Shown one piece after another: positions 60,401 through 62,493 of a stretch of DNA of 64,000 nt (positions are counted from its first letter, which is position 1; each line of letters starts with the position of its first letter). The notes under the pieces were generated by a model. It did not search any database. It was given only the letters and a program-made list of their open reading frames with translations, and was not told the origin of the DNA. The translations under genes were made by a program, and so were the position numbers. Location: the NCBI RefSeq assembly GCF_001949145.1, contig NW_019091595.1, forward strand, positions 279,791 through 343,790, read 5' to 3'. Source of the DNA: Acanthaster planci (Eukaryota; Echinodermata; Asteroidea; Valvatida; Acanthasteridae).

Positions 60401-62493
60401 CCGTCACTGTTTTTAAACAGTATACCACTGTTTTGGGCATGGCGCGCCCGCGGATTAGCACCGTGGACAAAAGTGATCCAAGGCCCCATTACTGAGCAAC
60501 ACAGCACCAGTGCATGCTAATCCAGCCACATTTGAAAAGATGCCACTCACATTCACTGGGGACAAAGGAAATTACGCAACACCTCACAATTCTGGGCTCT
60601 CTTTACAGGGCGGCAGGCCTGGCTGAAATACTCAGGAGTCAATGAAGGTTGCCTGTCAGCTTAGAGTAGCCATAGTCATTTGGGTAGGTGTAAACGACCA
60701 TTAAATGAAAAGATGAATTTTTGATGAATTTTGAAAAATTAAAATCTTGAAAATCTCCCGTATGTGTGCACAGCATTTTTAAAAGCACCTGGCAGCAAGT
60801 GGTTAAAGTTACAAAGCAGTTTCAAACTGTGAAATCGTACATGTGGATGTACGTGATGCAATTTAATCAATCTACGGTATGGTGTTACTTCAGCTGAGCA
60901 AAACTGGAAAGTCTCAACTTGGCAACCCGGGATAGCCATTAGTCAACTCTACATCCAGAGAAGCAGGTCCCAACTCAAGATTCAGGAATTTGTTCACCTG
61001 TGACAATGCACTAATTTTAAGCGACTGTTTCATTGAGCAGGATTTGATCACCAAAGGACACTTCTTTCCCAGTCTTGATACTGGACAGCAACATAGCCTA
61101 AGATTTTTGTCGGCATCTACATGTAGTTATTGCATACAGAACAAAAGCAGGAGTTCCAGGACAGCTGGAGTTCAAAGTTTGGAGGGAGGGGGTTATACGT
61201 ACAAGAAGCGAAGGGTACAATTGCAGAGTTTACACAGTCACGTTGTACCAGTCAGCAATTCCCTCTGGAGCACATAATAAAACTAAATATTTTATCGCCA
61301 GCAGCTACAAAATGATTTTGAAGAACTGGAGCTTGATAAGGATCAGGATAGTTTTAAGGACGAAGCAAACACTGTAAATTTCTGCAATTTTTGGAATATC
61401 AGCTGATCATCACTAACGGGGTTGATGAAAGCTGATGAACAATGACAAAATGGACTGATGCACATTGGTACCAGTAAGAGATGAGATCTGTGTACTCACC
61501 CTGGTGGTACTAAGATATGCAATTGCATGCAAAGTGTTTGACCTACCGGTACCTGAGCAAGAACTCTTATCAAGCATGCTGTAAAGTGAGCAAGTTTGAG
61601 AAAAAAAATCAAGAGGCAACTCCAAATACTACAGCCTTCAGCGAGTGCTTCAACTTTGAGCCAATGAACTTTGGAGACACGGTACCTTCAAATGGGACTT
61701 GTACCATGTCACTTCTTCACTTCAATATTTCCTCAAAATACATGTACCATTAAAATTTCACAGTTTAAGACAAAATTCACATCCTCTTGTCTTCCTTGTA
61801 CACCATTCATCATTTGTTGCACTTTTATATTTTGCAATCTCACAGTGCACTTTGAACCCGAGATTCACGTTTTTGGTTTTCCAGTTCAGGAAGCAACGTA
61901 GAAAGAAGAGCTTTCTTCAGAACTCACTTTTGACGGGCATCAAGTCCAATGTAAAGCAATCTTACGTAGTGGCTGGGTTATAATTGGAGGAACCACCAGT
62001 ACTGCCGTGGTACCACACTAAGGTGAATTACAAACTTAGGCAAGCATTCATATTGGCAAGTTTAAGACACCCTGATCCAGGCATACACCATACTGTGAGC
62101 TCACCATCTGCATGACAGCATGGCATTACCCCCATAACTGCAGGGTTTGATGTCCGACATGCTTCCACGAAAGCGAGGTGGACGTCAAACCCCACAGTTC
62201 TGGGGATGAACATGACATCACTATTTGTAATTTTAGAAGCAGCATCAGTGCTCCACTATCCCGAATTCTTGGCAAAACCTTTACAAATCTTCCCCATTGG
62301 CTTTTGAAGGACCTGTGTGTTTTAGAATTAGCAATTCAATCAAGATAGCTACACTTGTGTTACCTTATTGACCACATCCATGAGATCATAGTCTCCGAAG
62401 ACAACACGGCCGCTGCCTGTTGGTTTGAAGCTGATGTTGTGATTGCTTCCTGTCTGAAAGATAAGATGCCCATCATTGGTCACCATTCGGGGC
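226..62493 (-). CDS. CUBN: cubilin orthologue, partial gene, 54 exons
   Basis: Cubilin is a giant peripheral-membrane endocytic receptor. In vertebrates it binds amnionless through its N-terminus and takes up ligands through its CUB domains. The 54 exons listed separately join in phase without a stop and give about 3,017 residues: beta-helix segment, coiled coil, eight EGF modules, 22 CUB domains. Full vertebrate cubilin has 27 CUB domains and about 3,600 residues, so five CUBs (about 575 residues) are expected left of base 226. The signal peptide exon is not found. Every CUB pair of exons sums to a multiple of three and starts and ends in phase 1, which strongly supports the model. No transmembrane segment is seen, as expected. 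Intron-by-intron orthology to human is inferred from recalled family features, not from an alignment run here. Confidence 0.95.
735..893 (-). CDS. CUBN: cubilin exon: CUB22, first half
   Basis: Begins with [20 protein letters not shown] (Cys1), then [10 protein letters not shown] (Cys2) and FSDLFAIES. The split falls before Cys3 (phase 1), earlier than in most CUBs here. Acceptor CTCAG, donor GTAGGG. Confidence 0.88.
1739..1895 (-). CDS. CUBN: cubilin exon: CUB21, second half, Cys4 lost
   Basis: Reads [20 protein letters not shown] then [18 protein letters not shown]. Where CUB domains have F-C-G at Cys4, this exon has F-S-G. The partner Cys3 is also absent from the preceding exon. Flanked by CTCAG acceptor and GTGAGT donor, phase 0 in, phase 1 out. 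Confidence 0.9.
2622..2788 (-). CDS. CUBN: cubilin exon: CUB21, first half, Cys3 lost
   Basis: Reads [19 protein letters not shown] (Cys1), [10 protein letters not shown] (Cys2) and [13 protein letters not shown]. The usual C-x-x-D-Y segment after the F-x-F strand is shortened and has no cysteine. Donor GTAAAT, acceptor CTAAG. A missed phase-0 microexon carrying the cysteine cannot be fully excluded, but Cys4 is missing too. Confidence 0.87.
3530..3764 (-). CDS. CUBN: cubilin exon: CUB20, second part
   Basis: Long 235-base exon. It reads [19 protein letters not shown] (Cys3), [11 protein letters not shown] (Cys4) and [14 protein letters not shown]. The internal intron lies early, before the L-T-F strand, in phase 0, the same arrangement and size as CUB1. 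Confidence 0.92.
4288..4409 (-). CDS. CUBN: cubilin exon: CUB20, first part
   Basis: Reads [19 protein letters not shown] (Cys1) and [16 protein letters not shown] (Cys2). Flanked by GGCAG acceptor and GTAAGT donor. Short because the internal intron is placed early. Confidence 0.92.
4866..5015 (-). CDS. CUBN: cubilin exon: CUB19, second half
   Basis: Reads [20 protein letters not shown] (Cys4) and [19 protein letters not shown]. Enters in phase 1 within the loop after the Y-A-G turn, leaves in phase 1 at GTAGGT. Confidence 0.92.
5474..5686 (-). CDS. CUBN: cubilin exon: CUB19, first part
   Basis: Reads [20 protein letters not shown] (Cys1), [12 protein letters not shown] (Cys2), [20 protein letters not shown] (Cys3). 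The extra N-Y-T/N-N-L-N-C region resembles the enlarged equivalent in vertebrate CUB19. Acceptor CCAG, donor GTGAG, phase 1. Confidence 0.92.
5885..6030 (+). mobile_element. tRNA-derived SINE, family B copy
   Basis: The head has an A-box-like GGCTAGCTCGGTAGTCAAGT and a B-box-like GGGTTGAATCCC 50 bases on, typical of a tRNA-derived SINE promoter. Its tail resembles the elements at 19,690-19,860 and 19,956-20,096. Boundaries are approximate. Confidence 0.5.
7033..7201 (-). CDS. CUBN: cubilin exon: CUB18, second half
   Basis: Reads [20 protein letters not shown] (Cys4) and [18 protein letters not shown]. Acceptor CTAAG, donor GTGAGA. The downstream intron (5,687-7,032) is long and holds a SINE near its far end. 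Confidence 0.93.
7812..7996 (-). CDS. CUBN: cubilin exon: CUB18, first half
   Basis: Reads [19 protein letters not shown] (Cys1), [12 protein letters not shown] (Cys2), [19 protein letters not shown] (Cys3). Donor is GTATTT, weaker than its neighbours; acceptor TTCAG. Length 185 bases, the commonest first-half size in this gene. Confidence 0.92.
8356..8496 (-). CDS. CUBN: cubilin exon: CUB17, second half
   Basis: Short 141-base exon. It reads [20 protein letters not shown] (Cys4) and [18 protein letters not shown]. Entry in phase 1, late in the domain. Acceptor GTCAG, donor GTAAGA. Confidence 0.92.
9399..9620 (-). CDS. CUBN: cubilin exon: CUB17, first part
   Basis: Reads [19 protein letters not shown] (Cys1), [13 protein letters not shown] (Cys2), [19 protein letters not shown] (Cys3). 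The Cys3 loop is longer than usual. Acceptor GGCAG, donor GTATTG, phase 1. Confidence 0.92.
10371..10549 (-). CDS. CUBN: cubilin exon: CUB16, second half
   Basis: Starts with C-V-Y-D-Y-L-E (Cys3), then [20 protein letters not shown] (Cys4) and [14 protein letters not shown]. Enters in phase 2, directly before Cys3. Acceptor CTCAG, donor GTGAGG. Confidence 0.93.
11260..11434 (-). CDS. CUBN: cubilin exon: CUB16, first half
   Basis: Reads [20 protein letters not shown] (Cys1), [13 protein letters not shown] (Cys2) and [11 protein letters not shown]. The last codon is split in phase 2. Acceptor TGCAG, donor GTAAAT. Confidence 0.92.
11754..12036 (-). mobile_element. tRNA-derived SINE, family A copy 1
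   Basis: Read on the minus strand it opens with GGGGAGTCAGGTTGGCGTAG (A box inside) and carries the B box GGTTCGAATCC. A tRNA-unrelated body follows, then a TAATAATAATAA tail. A second copy on the plus strand at 30,369-30,620 shares head and body. Lies in the CUB16/CUB15 intron. Confidence 0.8.
12300..12530 (+). mobile_element. truncated LINE 3' end (CR1/L2-like)
   Basis: Bases 12,308-12,343 read [12 protein letters not shown], the conserved C-terminal end of CR1/L2-type reverse transcriptase ORFs. An AT-rich 3' region follows, ending in an ATT-repeat tail, typical of these elements. Severely 5'-truncated. Class assignment is from the motif only. Confidence 0.6.
12654..12834 (-). CDS. CUBN: cubilin exon: CUB15, second half
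   Basis: Reads [20 protein letters not shown], then C-G-S-T-A-P (Cys4), then [16 protein letters not shown]. The long loop S-P-P-L-G-x-x-x-x-G before Cys4 is also a feature of vertebrate CUB15, helping fix the register. Acceptor CCAG, donor GTAAAA. Confidence 0.93.
13020..13204 (-). CDS. CUBN: cubilin exon: CUB15, first half
   Basis: Reads [20 protein letters not shown] (Cys1), [13 protein letters not shown] (Cys2), [19 protein letters not shown] (Cys3). Acceptor TGCAG, donor GTGAGT. Confidence 0.93.
13342..13859 (+). mobile_element. TTAA-ended inverted-repeat element, copy 1
   Basis: Begins TTAACCATATGCTGCCAGG and ends CAGCAGGATATGGTTAA. The interior aligns by eye with copies at 35,277-35,795 and 60,202-60,806 and, inverted, at 26,786-27,384. 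There is no coding capacity, so it is non-autonomous. TTAA at both ends is the piggyBac-type target signature, but class is inferred. Confidence 0.75.
13862..14025. repeat. dispersed repeat with TCCTGAAATCAGG motifs
   Basis: Contains repeated AAATCCTGAAATCAGGAAAA blocks and ends in AATCTCAGCCCTGG. A related stretch at 38,727-39,004 shares the motif blocks, and its ends CAGGGATGAG / CTCACCCCTG form an inverted repeat. Confidence 0.45.
14525..14680 (-). CDS. CUBN: cubilin exon: CUB14, second half
   Basis: Reads [20 protein letters not shown] (Cys4) and [19 protein letters not shown]. Enters in phase 1 just after the Y-D-G turn. Acceptor CTCAG, donor GTAAGT. Confidence 0.93.
15283..15480 (-). 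CDS. CUBN: cubilin exon: CUB14, first part
   Basis: Reads [20 protein letters not shown] (Cys1), [13 protein letters not shown] (Cys2), [20 protein letters not shown] (Cys3). Acceptor TGCAG, donor GTGAGT. Confidence 0.94.
15999..16417. repeat. assembly gap flanked by inverted and direct repeats
   Basis: Bases 16,048-16,335 are N. The flanks 16,009-16,029 and 16,336-16,356 are perfect reverse complements (21 bases, containing AACGGTTTGCCC / GGGCAAACCGTT). Outside them, AAAATAGAGCAT occurs at 15,999-16,010 and again at 16,406-16,417, the second after a run of 23 A (16,374-16,396). This may be a hairpin-forming insertion with a target duplication that broke assembly, or an assembly artefact. 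Confidence 0.6.
16853..17048 (-). CDS. CUBN: cubilin exon: CUB13, second half plus linker
   Basis: Reads [20 protein letters not shown] (Cys4), [20 protein letters not shown], then a linker [10 protein letters not shown]. Vertebrate CUB13 likewise ends in an extended proline-containing linker before CUB14. Acceptor ATAG, donor GTAAGT. Confidence 0.92.
17135..17770 (-). mobile_element. 5'-truncated LINE, reverse transcriptase C-terminus
   Basis: On the minus strand, about 17,404-17,745 reads [17 protein letters not shown] and then [11 protein letters not shown]. After a frame change, [20 protein letters not shown] lies near 17,314-17,391. These are the hallmark C-terminal motifs of CR1/L2-like reverse transcriptase ORFs. 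The 3' end runs into an ATT/TAA repeat. Truncated and frameshifted, so dead. Confidence 0.8.
18356..18540 (-). CDS. CUBN: cubilin exon: CUB13, first half, Cys1 and Cys2 absent
   Basis: Reads [19 protein letters not shown], where Cys1 is replaced by Phe. LDVVWSIYV follows, where Cys2 is replaced by Val, then [11 protein letters not shown] with Cys3 kept. Human CUB13 also begins with F-G and lacks both cysteines, which anchors the domain numbering. Acceptor TTCAG, donor GTATGG. Confidence 0.93.
18881..19074 (-). CDS. CUBN: cubilin exon: CUB12, second part
   Basis: Reads [19 protein letters not shown] (Cys3), [13 protein letters not shown] (Cys4), [16 protein letters not shown]. Enters in phase 2 before the strand preceding Cys3. 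Acceptor TGCAG, donor GTGAGA. Confidence 0.93.
19452..19584 (-). CDS. CUBN: cubilin exon: CUB12, first part
   Basis: Reads [19 protein letters not shown] (Cys1) and [19 protein letters not shown] (Cys2). Short exon with an early internal intron (phase 2). Acceptor CCCAG, donor GTGAAG. Confidence 0.92.
19690..20096. mobile_element. inverted pair of tRNA-like SINEs, family B
   Basis: Left arm 19,690-19,860 (minus) and right arm 19,956-20,096 (plus) are imperfect inverted repeats. Shared blocks are CACTGTATTCT versus GACTGTATTCT and AACTTGCTTGGG in both. The left arm carries a tRNA-like head with a B-box-like GGTTGGAATCC, the right arm GGGTTCCAATCCC. Both end in a CTAGGTT block. Related to 5,885-6,030. 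Confidence 0.55.
20183..20425 (-). CDS. CUBN: cubilin exon: CUB11, second part
   Basis: Long exon, 243 bases. It reads [20 protein letters not shown] (Cys3), [20 protein letters not shown] (Cys4), [16 protein letters not shown]. Acceptor CGTAG, donor GTAAGA. The early phase-1 entry falls at the P-G turn. Confidence 0.93.
20842..20955 (-). CDS. CUBN: cubilin exon: CUB11, first part
   Basis: Reads [20 protein letters not shown] (Cys1) and [12 protein letters not shown] (Cys2). At 114 bases it is among the shortest CUB exons. Acceptor GACAG, donor GTAAGT. Confidence 0.92.
21628..21790 (-). CDS. CUBN: cubilin exon: CUB10, second half
   Basis: Reads [20 protein letters not shown] (Cys4) and [18 protein letters not shown]. 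The usual F-x-S-D motif reads M-L-A-D, keeping the aspartate. Acceptor TCCAG, donor GTGAGA. Confidence 0.93.
22381..22559 (-). CDS. CUBN: cubilin exon: CUB10, first half
   Basis: Reads [19 protein letters not shown] (Cys1), [13 protein letters not shown] (Cys2), [17 protein letters not shown] (Cys3). Acceptor TCCAG, donor GTATGG, phase 0. Confidence 0.93.
22993..23161 (-). CDS. CUBN: cubilin exon: CUB9, second half
   Basis: Reads [20 protein letters not shown] (Cys4) and [18 protein letters not shown]. The last motif matches the S-I-N-G-R-G-F seen in vertebrate CUB9. The usual D-G turn is S-G here. Acceptor ATAG, donor GTAAGA. Confidence 0.93.
23420..23679. repeat. minisatellite, about 18-base unit
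   Basis: About 13 degenerate head-to-tail copies of a unit close to ACCCACTTCAAGGTTAAA lie in the CUB9 internal intron. Read on the minus strand this produces a fortuitous open frame of E-V-G-F-N-x repeats, which is not a gene. Confidence 0.9.
23960..24141 (-). CDS. CUBN: cubilin exon: CUB9, first half
   Basis: Reads [19 protein letters not shown] (Cys1), [13 protein letters not shown] (Cys2), [18 protein letters not shown] (Cys3). Acceptor GGCAG, donor GTGAGC. Confidence 0.94.
24517..24688 (-). CDS. CUBN: cubilin exon: CUB8, second half
   Basis: Reads [20 protein letters not shown] (Cys4) and [18 protein letters not shown]. By vertebrate numbering CUB8 is the last domain of the intrinsic factor-B12 binding unit CUB5-8. 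Acceptor TGTAG, donor GTCAGT. Confidence 0.93.
25217..25401 (-). CDS. CUBN: cubilin exon: CUB8, first half
   Basis: Reads [20 protein letters not shown] (Cys1), [13 protein letters not shown] (Cys2), [18 protein letters not shown] (Cys3). The usual C-G-G start is replaced by C-D-H, and vertebrate CUB8 also lacks Gly-Gly. Acceptor ATAG, donor GTATTT (weak). Confidence 0.91.
26121..26277 (-). CDS. CUBN: cubilin exon: CUB7, second half
   Basis: Reads [20 protein letters not shown] (Cys4) and [18 protein letters not shown]. Acceptor GAAG, donor GTAAGT. Confidence 0.93.
26786..27384 (-). mobile_element. TTAA-ended inverted-repeat element, inverted copy
   Basis: The whole stretch aligns, reverse-complemented, with the element at 60,202-60,806. 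For example, GCCAGGCCTGCCGCC occurs inside and the right end reads AGCAGCAAGTGCTTAA. It is more diverged than the other copies. Lies in the CUB7 internal intron. Confidence 0.7.
27758..27939 (-). CDS. CUBN: cubilin exon: CUB7, first half
   Basis: Reads [19 protein letters not shown] (Cys1), [13 protein letters not shown] (Cys2), [18 protein letters not shown] (Cys3). Acceptor CCCAG, donor GTGAGT. Confidence 0.94.
28884..29047 (-). CDS. CUBN: cubilin exon: CUB6, second half
   Basis: Reads [20 protein letters not shown] (Cys4) and [20 protein letters not shown], then ends at T-A-T. Enters in phase 2 splitting the Arg codon before N-G-G. In vertebrates CUB6 contacts intrinsic factor. Acceptor TGTAG, donor GTATAT. 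Confidence 0.92.
29394..29580 (-). CDS. CUBN: cubilin exon: CUB6, first half
   Basis: Reads [19 protein letters not shown] (Cys1), [13 protein letters not shown] (Cys2), [19 protein letters not shown] (Cys3). Unlike human CUB6 it keeps the ordinary C-G-G start. Acceptor CCCAG, donor GTGTGT. Confidence 0.92.
30087..30217 (-). CDS. CUBN: cubilin exon: CUB5, second part
   Basis: Short 131-base exon entering in phase 2 just before Cys4. It reads [20 protein letters not shown] and [20 protein letters not shown]. Acceptor CTCAG, donor GTGAGT. Confidence 0.93.
30369..30620 (+). mobile_element. tRNA-derived SINE, family A copy 2
   Basis: Head GGGGAGCCAGGCTGGCATAG (A box) and a B box GGTTCAATTCC, then a body colinear with the minus-strand copy at 11,754-12,036, including GTGGGTTTTACC and GCCTAGGGCAC. 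It lacks the long TAA tail. Confidence 0.8.
31100..31328 (-). CDS. CUBN: cubilin exon: CUB5, first part
   Basis: Reads [19 protein letters not shown] (Cys1), [13 protein letters not shown] (Cys2), [20 protein letters not shown] (Cys3). The Y-D-N turn follows in place of Y-D-G. The exon ends late, in phase 2, within L-G-R. Acceptor GTAG, donor GTCAGT. Confidence 0.93.
31928..32099 (-). CDS. CUBN: cubilin exon: CUB4, second half
   Basis: Reads [20 protein letters not shown] (Cys4) and [18 protein letters not shown]. Acceptor TGCAG, donor GTAAGG. Confidence 0.93.
32731..33077. mobile_element. foldback element, one arm deleted
   Basis: Ends are inverted repeats: GTAAAGAGCATCTCTAAGG at the left, CCTTAGAGGTGCACTTTC at the right. 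The body aligns with the longer palindromic element at 54,268-54,747, but the left arm lacks its middle section. Intronic. Confidence 0.65.
33196..33377 (-). CDS. CUBN: cubilin exon: CUB4, first half
   Basis: Reads [19 protein letters not shown] (Cys1), [13 protein letters not shown] (Cys2), [18 protein letters not shown] (Cys3). Acceptor TCCAG, donor GTAGGT. Confidence 0.94.
33821..34246. repeat. imperfect long palindrome (foldback element)
   Basis: Near-identical inverted core arms 33,987-34,036 and 34,088-34,137 share GTGCGCCACCAAGAGTTTGC and its complement. Weaker inverted similarity runs outward to CATTTCAAAATTC at both ends. Lies in the CUB3/CUB4 intron. No coding capacity. Confidence 0.75.
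34760..34919 (-). CDS. CUBN: cubilin exon: CUB3, second half
   Basis: Reads [20 protein letters not shown] (Cys4, with His instead of Gly after it) and [18 protein letters not shown]. Acceptor CACAG, donor GTGAGT. Confidence 0.93.
35277..35795 (+). mobile_element. TTAA-ended inverted-repeat element, copy 2
   Basis: Opens with ATAACCACTTGCTGCCGGG and closes with CCGGCAGCCAGTGGTTAA. The interior matches 60,202-60,806 closely, for example GCCTGGCTGAAATACTCAGG in both. Lies between the two CUB3 exons. Confidence 0.8.
35846..36036 (-). CDS. CUBN: cubilin exon: CUB3, first half
   Basis: Reads [20 protein letters not shown] (Cys1), [14 protein letters not shown] (Cys2), [18 protein letters not shown] (Cys3). 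The acceptor GAGCAG was chosen over CTCAG nine bases further in, because only it keeps the phase and restores the linker I-A-P-Q. Confidence 0.9.
36901..37063 (-). CDS. CUBN: cubilin exon: CUB2, second half
   Basis: Reads [20 protein letters not shown] (Cys4) and [18 protein letters not shown]. Vertebrate CUB2 similarly ends G-F-H-I-T-Y. Acceptor TTTAG, donor GTACGT. Confidence 0.93.
37320..37504 (-). CDS. CUBN: cubilin exon: CUB2, first half
   Basis: Reads [20 protein letters not shown] (Cys1), [13 protein letters not shown] (Cys2), [18 protein letters not shown] (Cys3). F-G-T-L-x-L-E-H-H-D matches vertebrate CUB2. Acceptor CCAG, donor GTGCGT. Confidence 0.94.
37790..38024 (-). CDS. CUBN: cubilin exon: CUB1, second part
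   Basis: Reads [20 protein letters not shown] (Cys3), [14 protein letters not shown] (Cys4), [18 protein letters not shown]. Phase-0 entry after D-K, an early split like that in CUB20. Acceptor TTCAG, donor GTAGGC. Confidence 0.94.
38488..38600 (-). CDS. CUBN: cubilin exon: CUB1, first part
   Basis: Reads [20 protein letters not shown] (Cys1) and [14 protein letters not shown] (Cys2). The Y-D-H-G spacing before Cys2 resembles vertebrate CUB1. Joins the last EGF in phase 1. Acceptor TACAG, donor GTAGGC. Confidence 0.94.
38601..40851. other. intron between EGF8 and CUB1
   Basis: About 2.25 kb. It contains the motif-block repeat at 38,727-39,004 described with 13,862-14,025. I recognise nothing else in it. 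Confidence 0.7.
40852..41166 (-). CDS. CUBN: cubilin exon: end of EGF6, EGF7, EGF8
   Basis: The largest exon here (315 bases). It completes EGF6 ([15 protein letters not shown]), encodes EGF7 ([20 protein letters not shown]) and EGF8. EGF8 has a calcium-binding D-I-D-E-C start, [10 protein letters not shown] and F-D-C-D-C-A-D-G-F. Three modules share one exon without introns. Acceptor ATCAG, donor GTAAGT. Confidence 0.95.
41566..41661 (-). CDS. CUBN: cubilin exon: EGF6, first part
   Basis: Reads [20 protein letters not shown] then [13 protein letters not shown]. It completes EGF5 and starts EGF6. Acceptor TTCAG, donor GTGGGT, phase 1 on both sides. Confidence 0.93.
42115..42246 (-). CDS. CUBN: cubilin exon: EGF5
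   Basis: Reads [20 protein letters not shown], then [25 protein letters not shown] is a calcium-binding EGF start. Phase 1 on both sides. Acceptor TGCAG, donor GTAAAA. Confidence 0.94.
42470..42641 (-). CDS. CUBN: cubilin exon: end of EGF3 and EGF4
   Basis: Reads [43 protein letters not shown]. The P-K-Y-S-C stretch matches vertebrate EGF3. Phase 0 in, phase 1 out. Acceptor TGCAG, donor GTGAGC. Confidence 0.94.
42758..42887 (-). CDS. CUBN: cubilin exon: end of EGF2 and start of EGF3
   Basis: Reads [19 protein letters not shown] then [21 protein letters not shown] with a following C-x-H-G-x-C matches vertebrate EGF3. Phase 2 in, phase 0 out. Acceptor TGTAG, donor GTGAGA. Confidence 0.93.
43205..43308 (-). 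CDS. CUBN: cubilin exon: EGF2, first part
   Basis: Reads [20 protein letters not shown] then [15 protein letters not shown] calcium-binding D-V-N-E-C start with a long insert before the second cysteine, as in vertebrate EGF2. Donor GTTAGT, acceptor TGCAG. Confidence 0.92.
43917..44018 (-). CDS. CUBN: cubilin exon: EGF1
   Basis: Reads [20 protein letters not shown] then [11 protein letters not shown]. 34 complete codons, phase 0 on both sides. Joins the coiled-coil stalk to the EGF run. Acceptor TGCAG, donor GTGGGT. Confidence 0.93.
44019..45582. other. intron before EGF1
   Basis: About 1.56 kb between the second coiled-coil exon and EGF1. I see no gene, no RNA gene and no clear repeat, apart from a short self-similar stretch (CTCAGGGTA blocks) near 45,307-45,430. 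Confidence 0.6.
45583..45621 (-). CDS. CUBN: cubilin microexon: coiled-coil stalk, part 2
   Basis: 39-base exon encoding [13 protein letters not shown] (13 codons, phase 0). V/L/V/L spacing gives heptad-like hydrophobic positions, continuing the coil of the previous exon. Flanked by TTACAG acceptor and GTAAGA donor. In vertebrates this coil helps trimerise cubilin. Confidence 0.85.
45622..49817. other. intron between the two coiled-coil exons
   Basis: About 4.2 kb. The open frames inside are short and do not resemble known proteins. Nothing else recognised. Confidence 0.6.
49818..49904 (-). CDS. CUBN: cubilin exon: coiled-coil stalk, part 1
   Basis: 87 bases, 29 codons, phase 0 on both sides. 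It reads [20 protein letters not shown] then [13 protein letters not shown]-x-x-R-V-x-x-L is a typical short coil. Acceptor TGCAG, donor GTAAGT. Confidence 0.87.
51429..51934. mobile_element. inverted-repeat element, about 506 bases
   Basis: Left end TAGGGAGTGATCCAGAAGGG and right end CCCTTCTTGATCGCTCCCTTA are inverted repeats of about 45-50 bases, both containing GGTTTTGCGC. TA at both ends could be a target duplication. Non-coding interior. Confidence 0.7.
54116..54231. repeat. 52-base tandem duplication
   Basis: Two nearly identical 52-base units containing GGGGAGGGCCACACAG and TTCAATTCCTGCATAGAATC, followed by the start of a third unit. Confidence 0.9.
54268..54747. mobile_element. long foldback element, two 230-base arms
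   Basis: Starts TTAAAGAGCATCTTTAAG and ends CTAAGAGGTGCTCTTTAA. The two arms (about 54,268-54,515 and 54,532-54,747) are reverse complements over almost their whole length, with a 16-base loop between GCATGCCAAAC and GTTTGGCATGC. TTAA at both termini. Confidence 0.85.
58171..58392 (-). pseudogene. RecQ-like helicase N-terminal fragment, two stops
   Basis: On the minus strand the frame from 58,392 reads [20 protein letters not shown], then after a TAA stop QSHALQQFV, then a second TAA and [19 protein letters not shown]. The last part is a Walker A motif (PTGFGKS, bases within 58,234-58,260) as in RecQ/DEAD-type helicases. Many invertebrate genomes carry dispersed genes of this type. The stops are at 58,312-58,314 and 58,282-58,284, 30 bases apart and in the same frame. 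Similarity fades beyond about 58,171. A dead intronic fragment. Confidence 0.75.
58403..58511. repeat. TACATGTA-rich low-complexity cluster
   Basis: Dense occurrences of the palindromes ACATGT and GTACATGTAC with one CCGGTAC. Isolated copies of the same motif are scattered through most introns of the window. Confidence 0.8.
59303..59748. mobile_element. possible hAT-like inverted-repeat element
   Basis: The left end (AGCTGTGACGAATATCTGAA) and right end (TTGAATTGAATCAGCCCTAC) are AT-rich inverted repeats with many ATATTCGAAT motifs. Ends of the G-G-C-T-G type recall hAT-derived elements. Boundaries and class uncertain. Confidence 0.45.
60202..60806 (+). mobile_element. TTAA-ended inverted-repeat element, best copy
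   Basis: Best-preserved of four copies. The 18-base termini TTAACCACTTGCTGCCAG and CTGGCAGCAAGTGGTTAA are perfect inverted repeats. About 605 bases with no coding capacity. TTAA at both ends fits piggyBac-type insertion, which is an inference. Confidence 0.85.
62364..62493 (-). CDS. CUBN: cubilin exon: N-terminal beta-helix segment
   Basis: Most upstream coding exon found. It reads [20 protein letters not shown], then [11 protein letters not shown] and DLMDVVNK. This matches the human segment with P-R-M, G-N-L-V-F, T-G-S and N-I-E-F. In the vertebrate complex this region forms a trimeric beta-helix that docks on amnionless. Acceptor TTTAG after a pyrimidine tract, donor GTAACA. It needs two bases from an upstream exon, so it is not the first coding exon. 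Confidence 0.9.

Larger units (their letters stand above)
49905..62363. other. 12.5-kb intron rich in decayed mobile elements
   Basis: The largest intron in the window. Recognised content is listed separately: 51,429-51,934, 54,116-54,231, 54,268-54,747, 58,171-58,392, 58,403-58,511, 59,303-59,748 and 60,202-60,806. I see no protein gene in the remainder. Confidence 0.7.
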
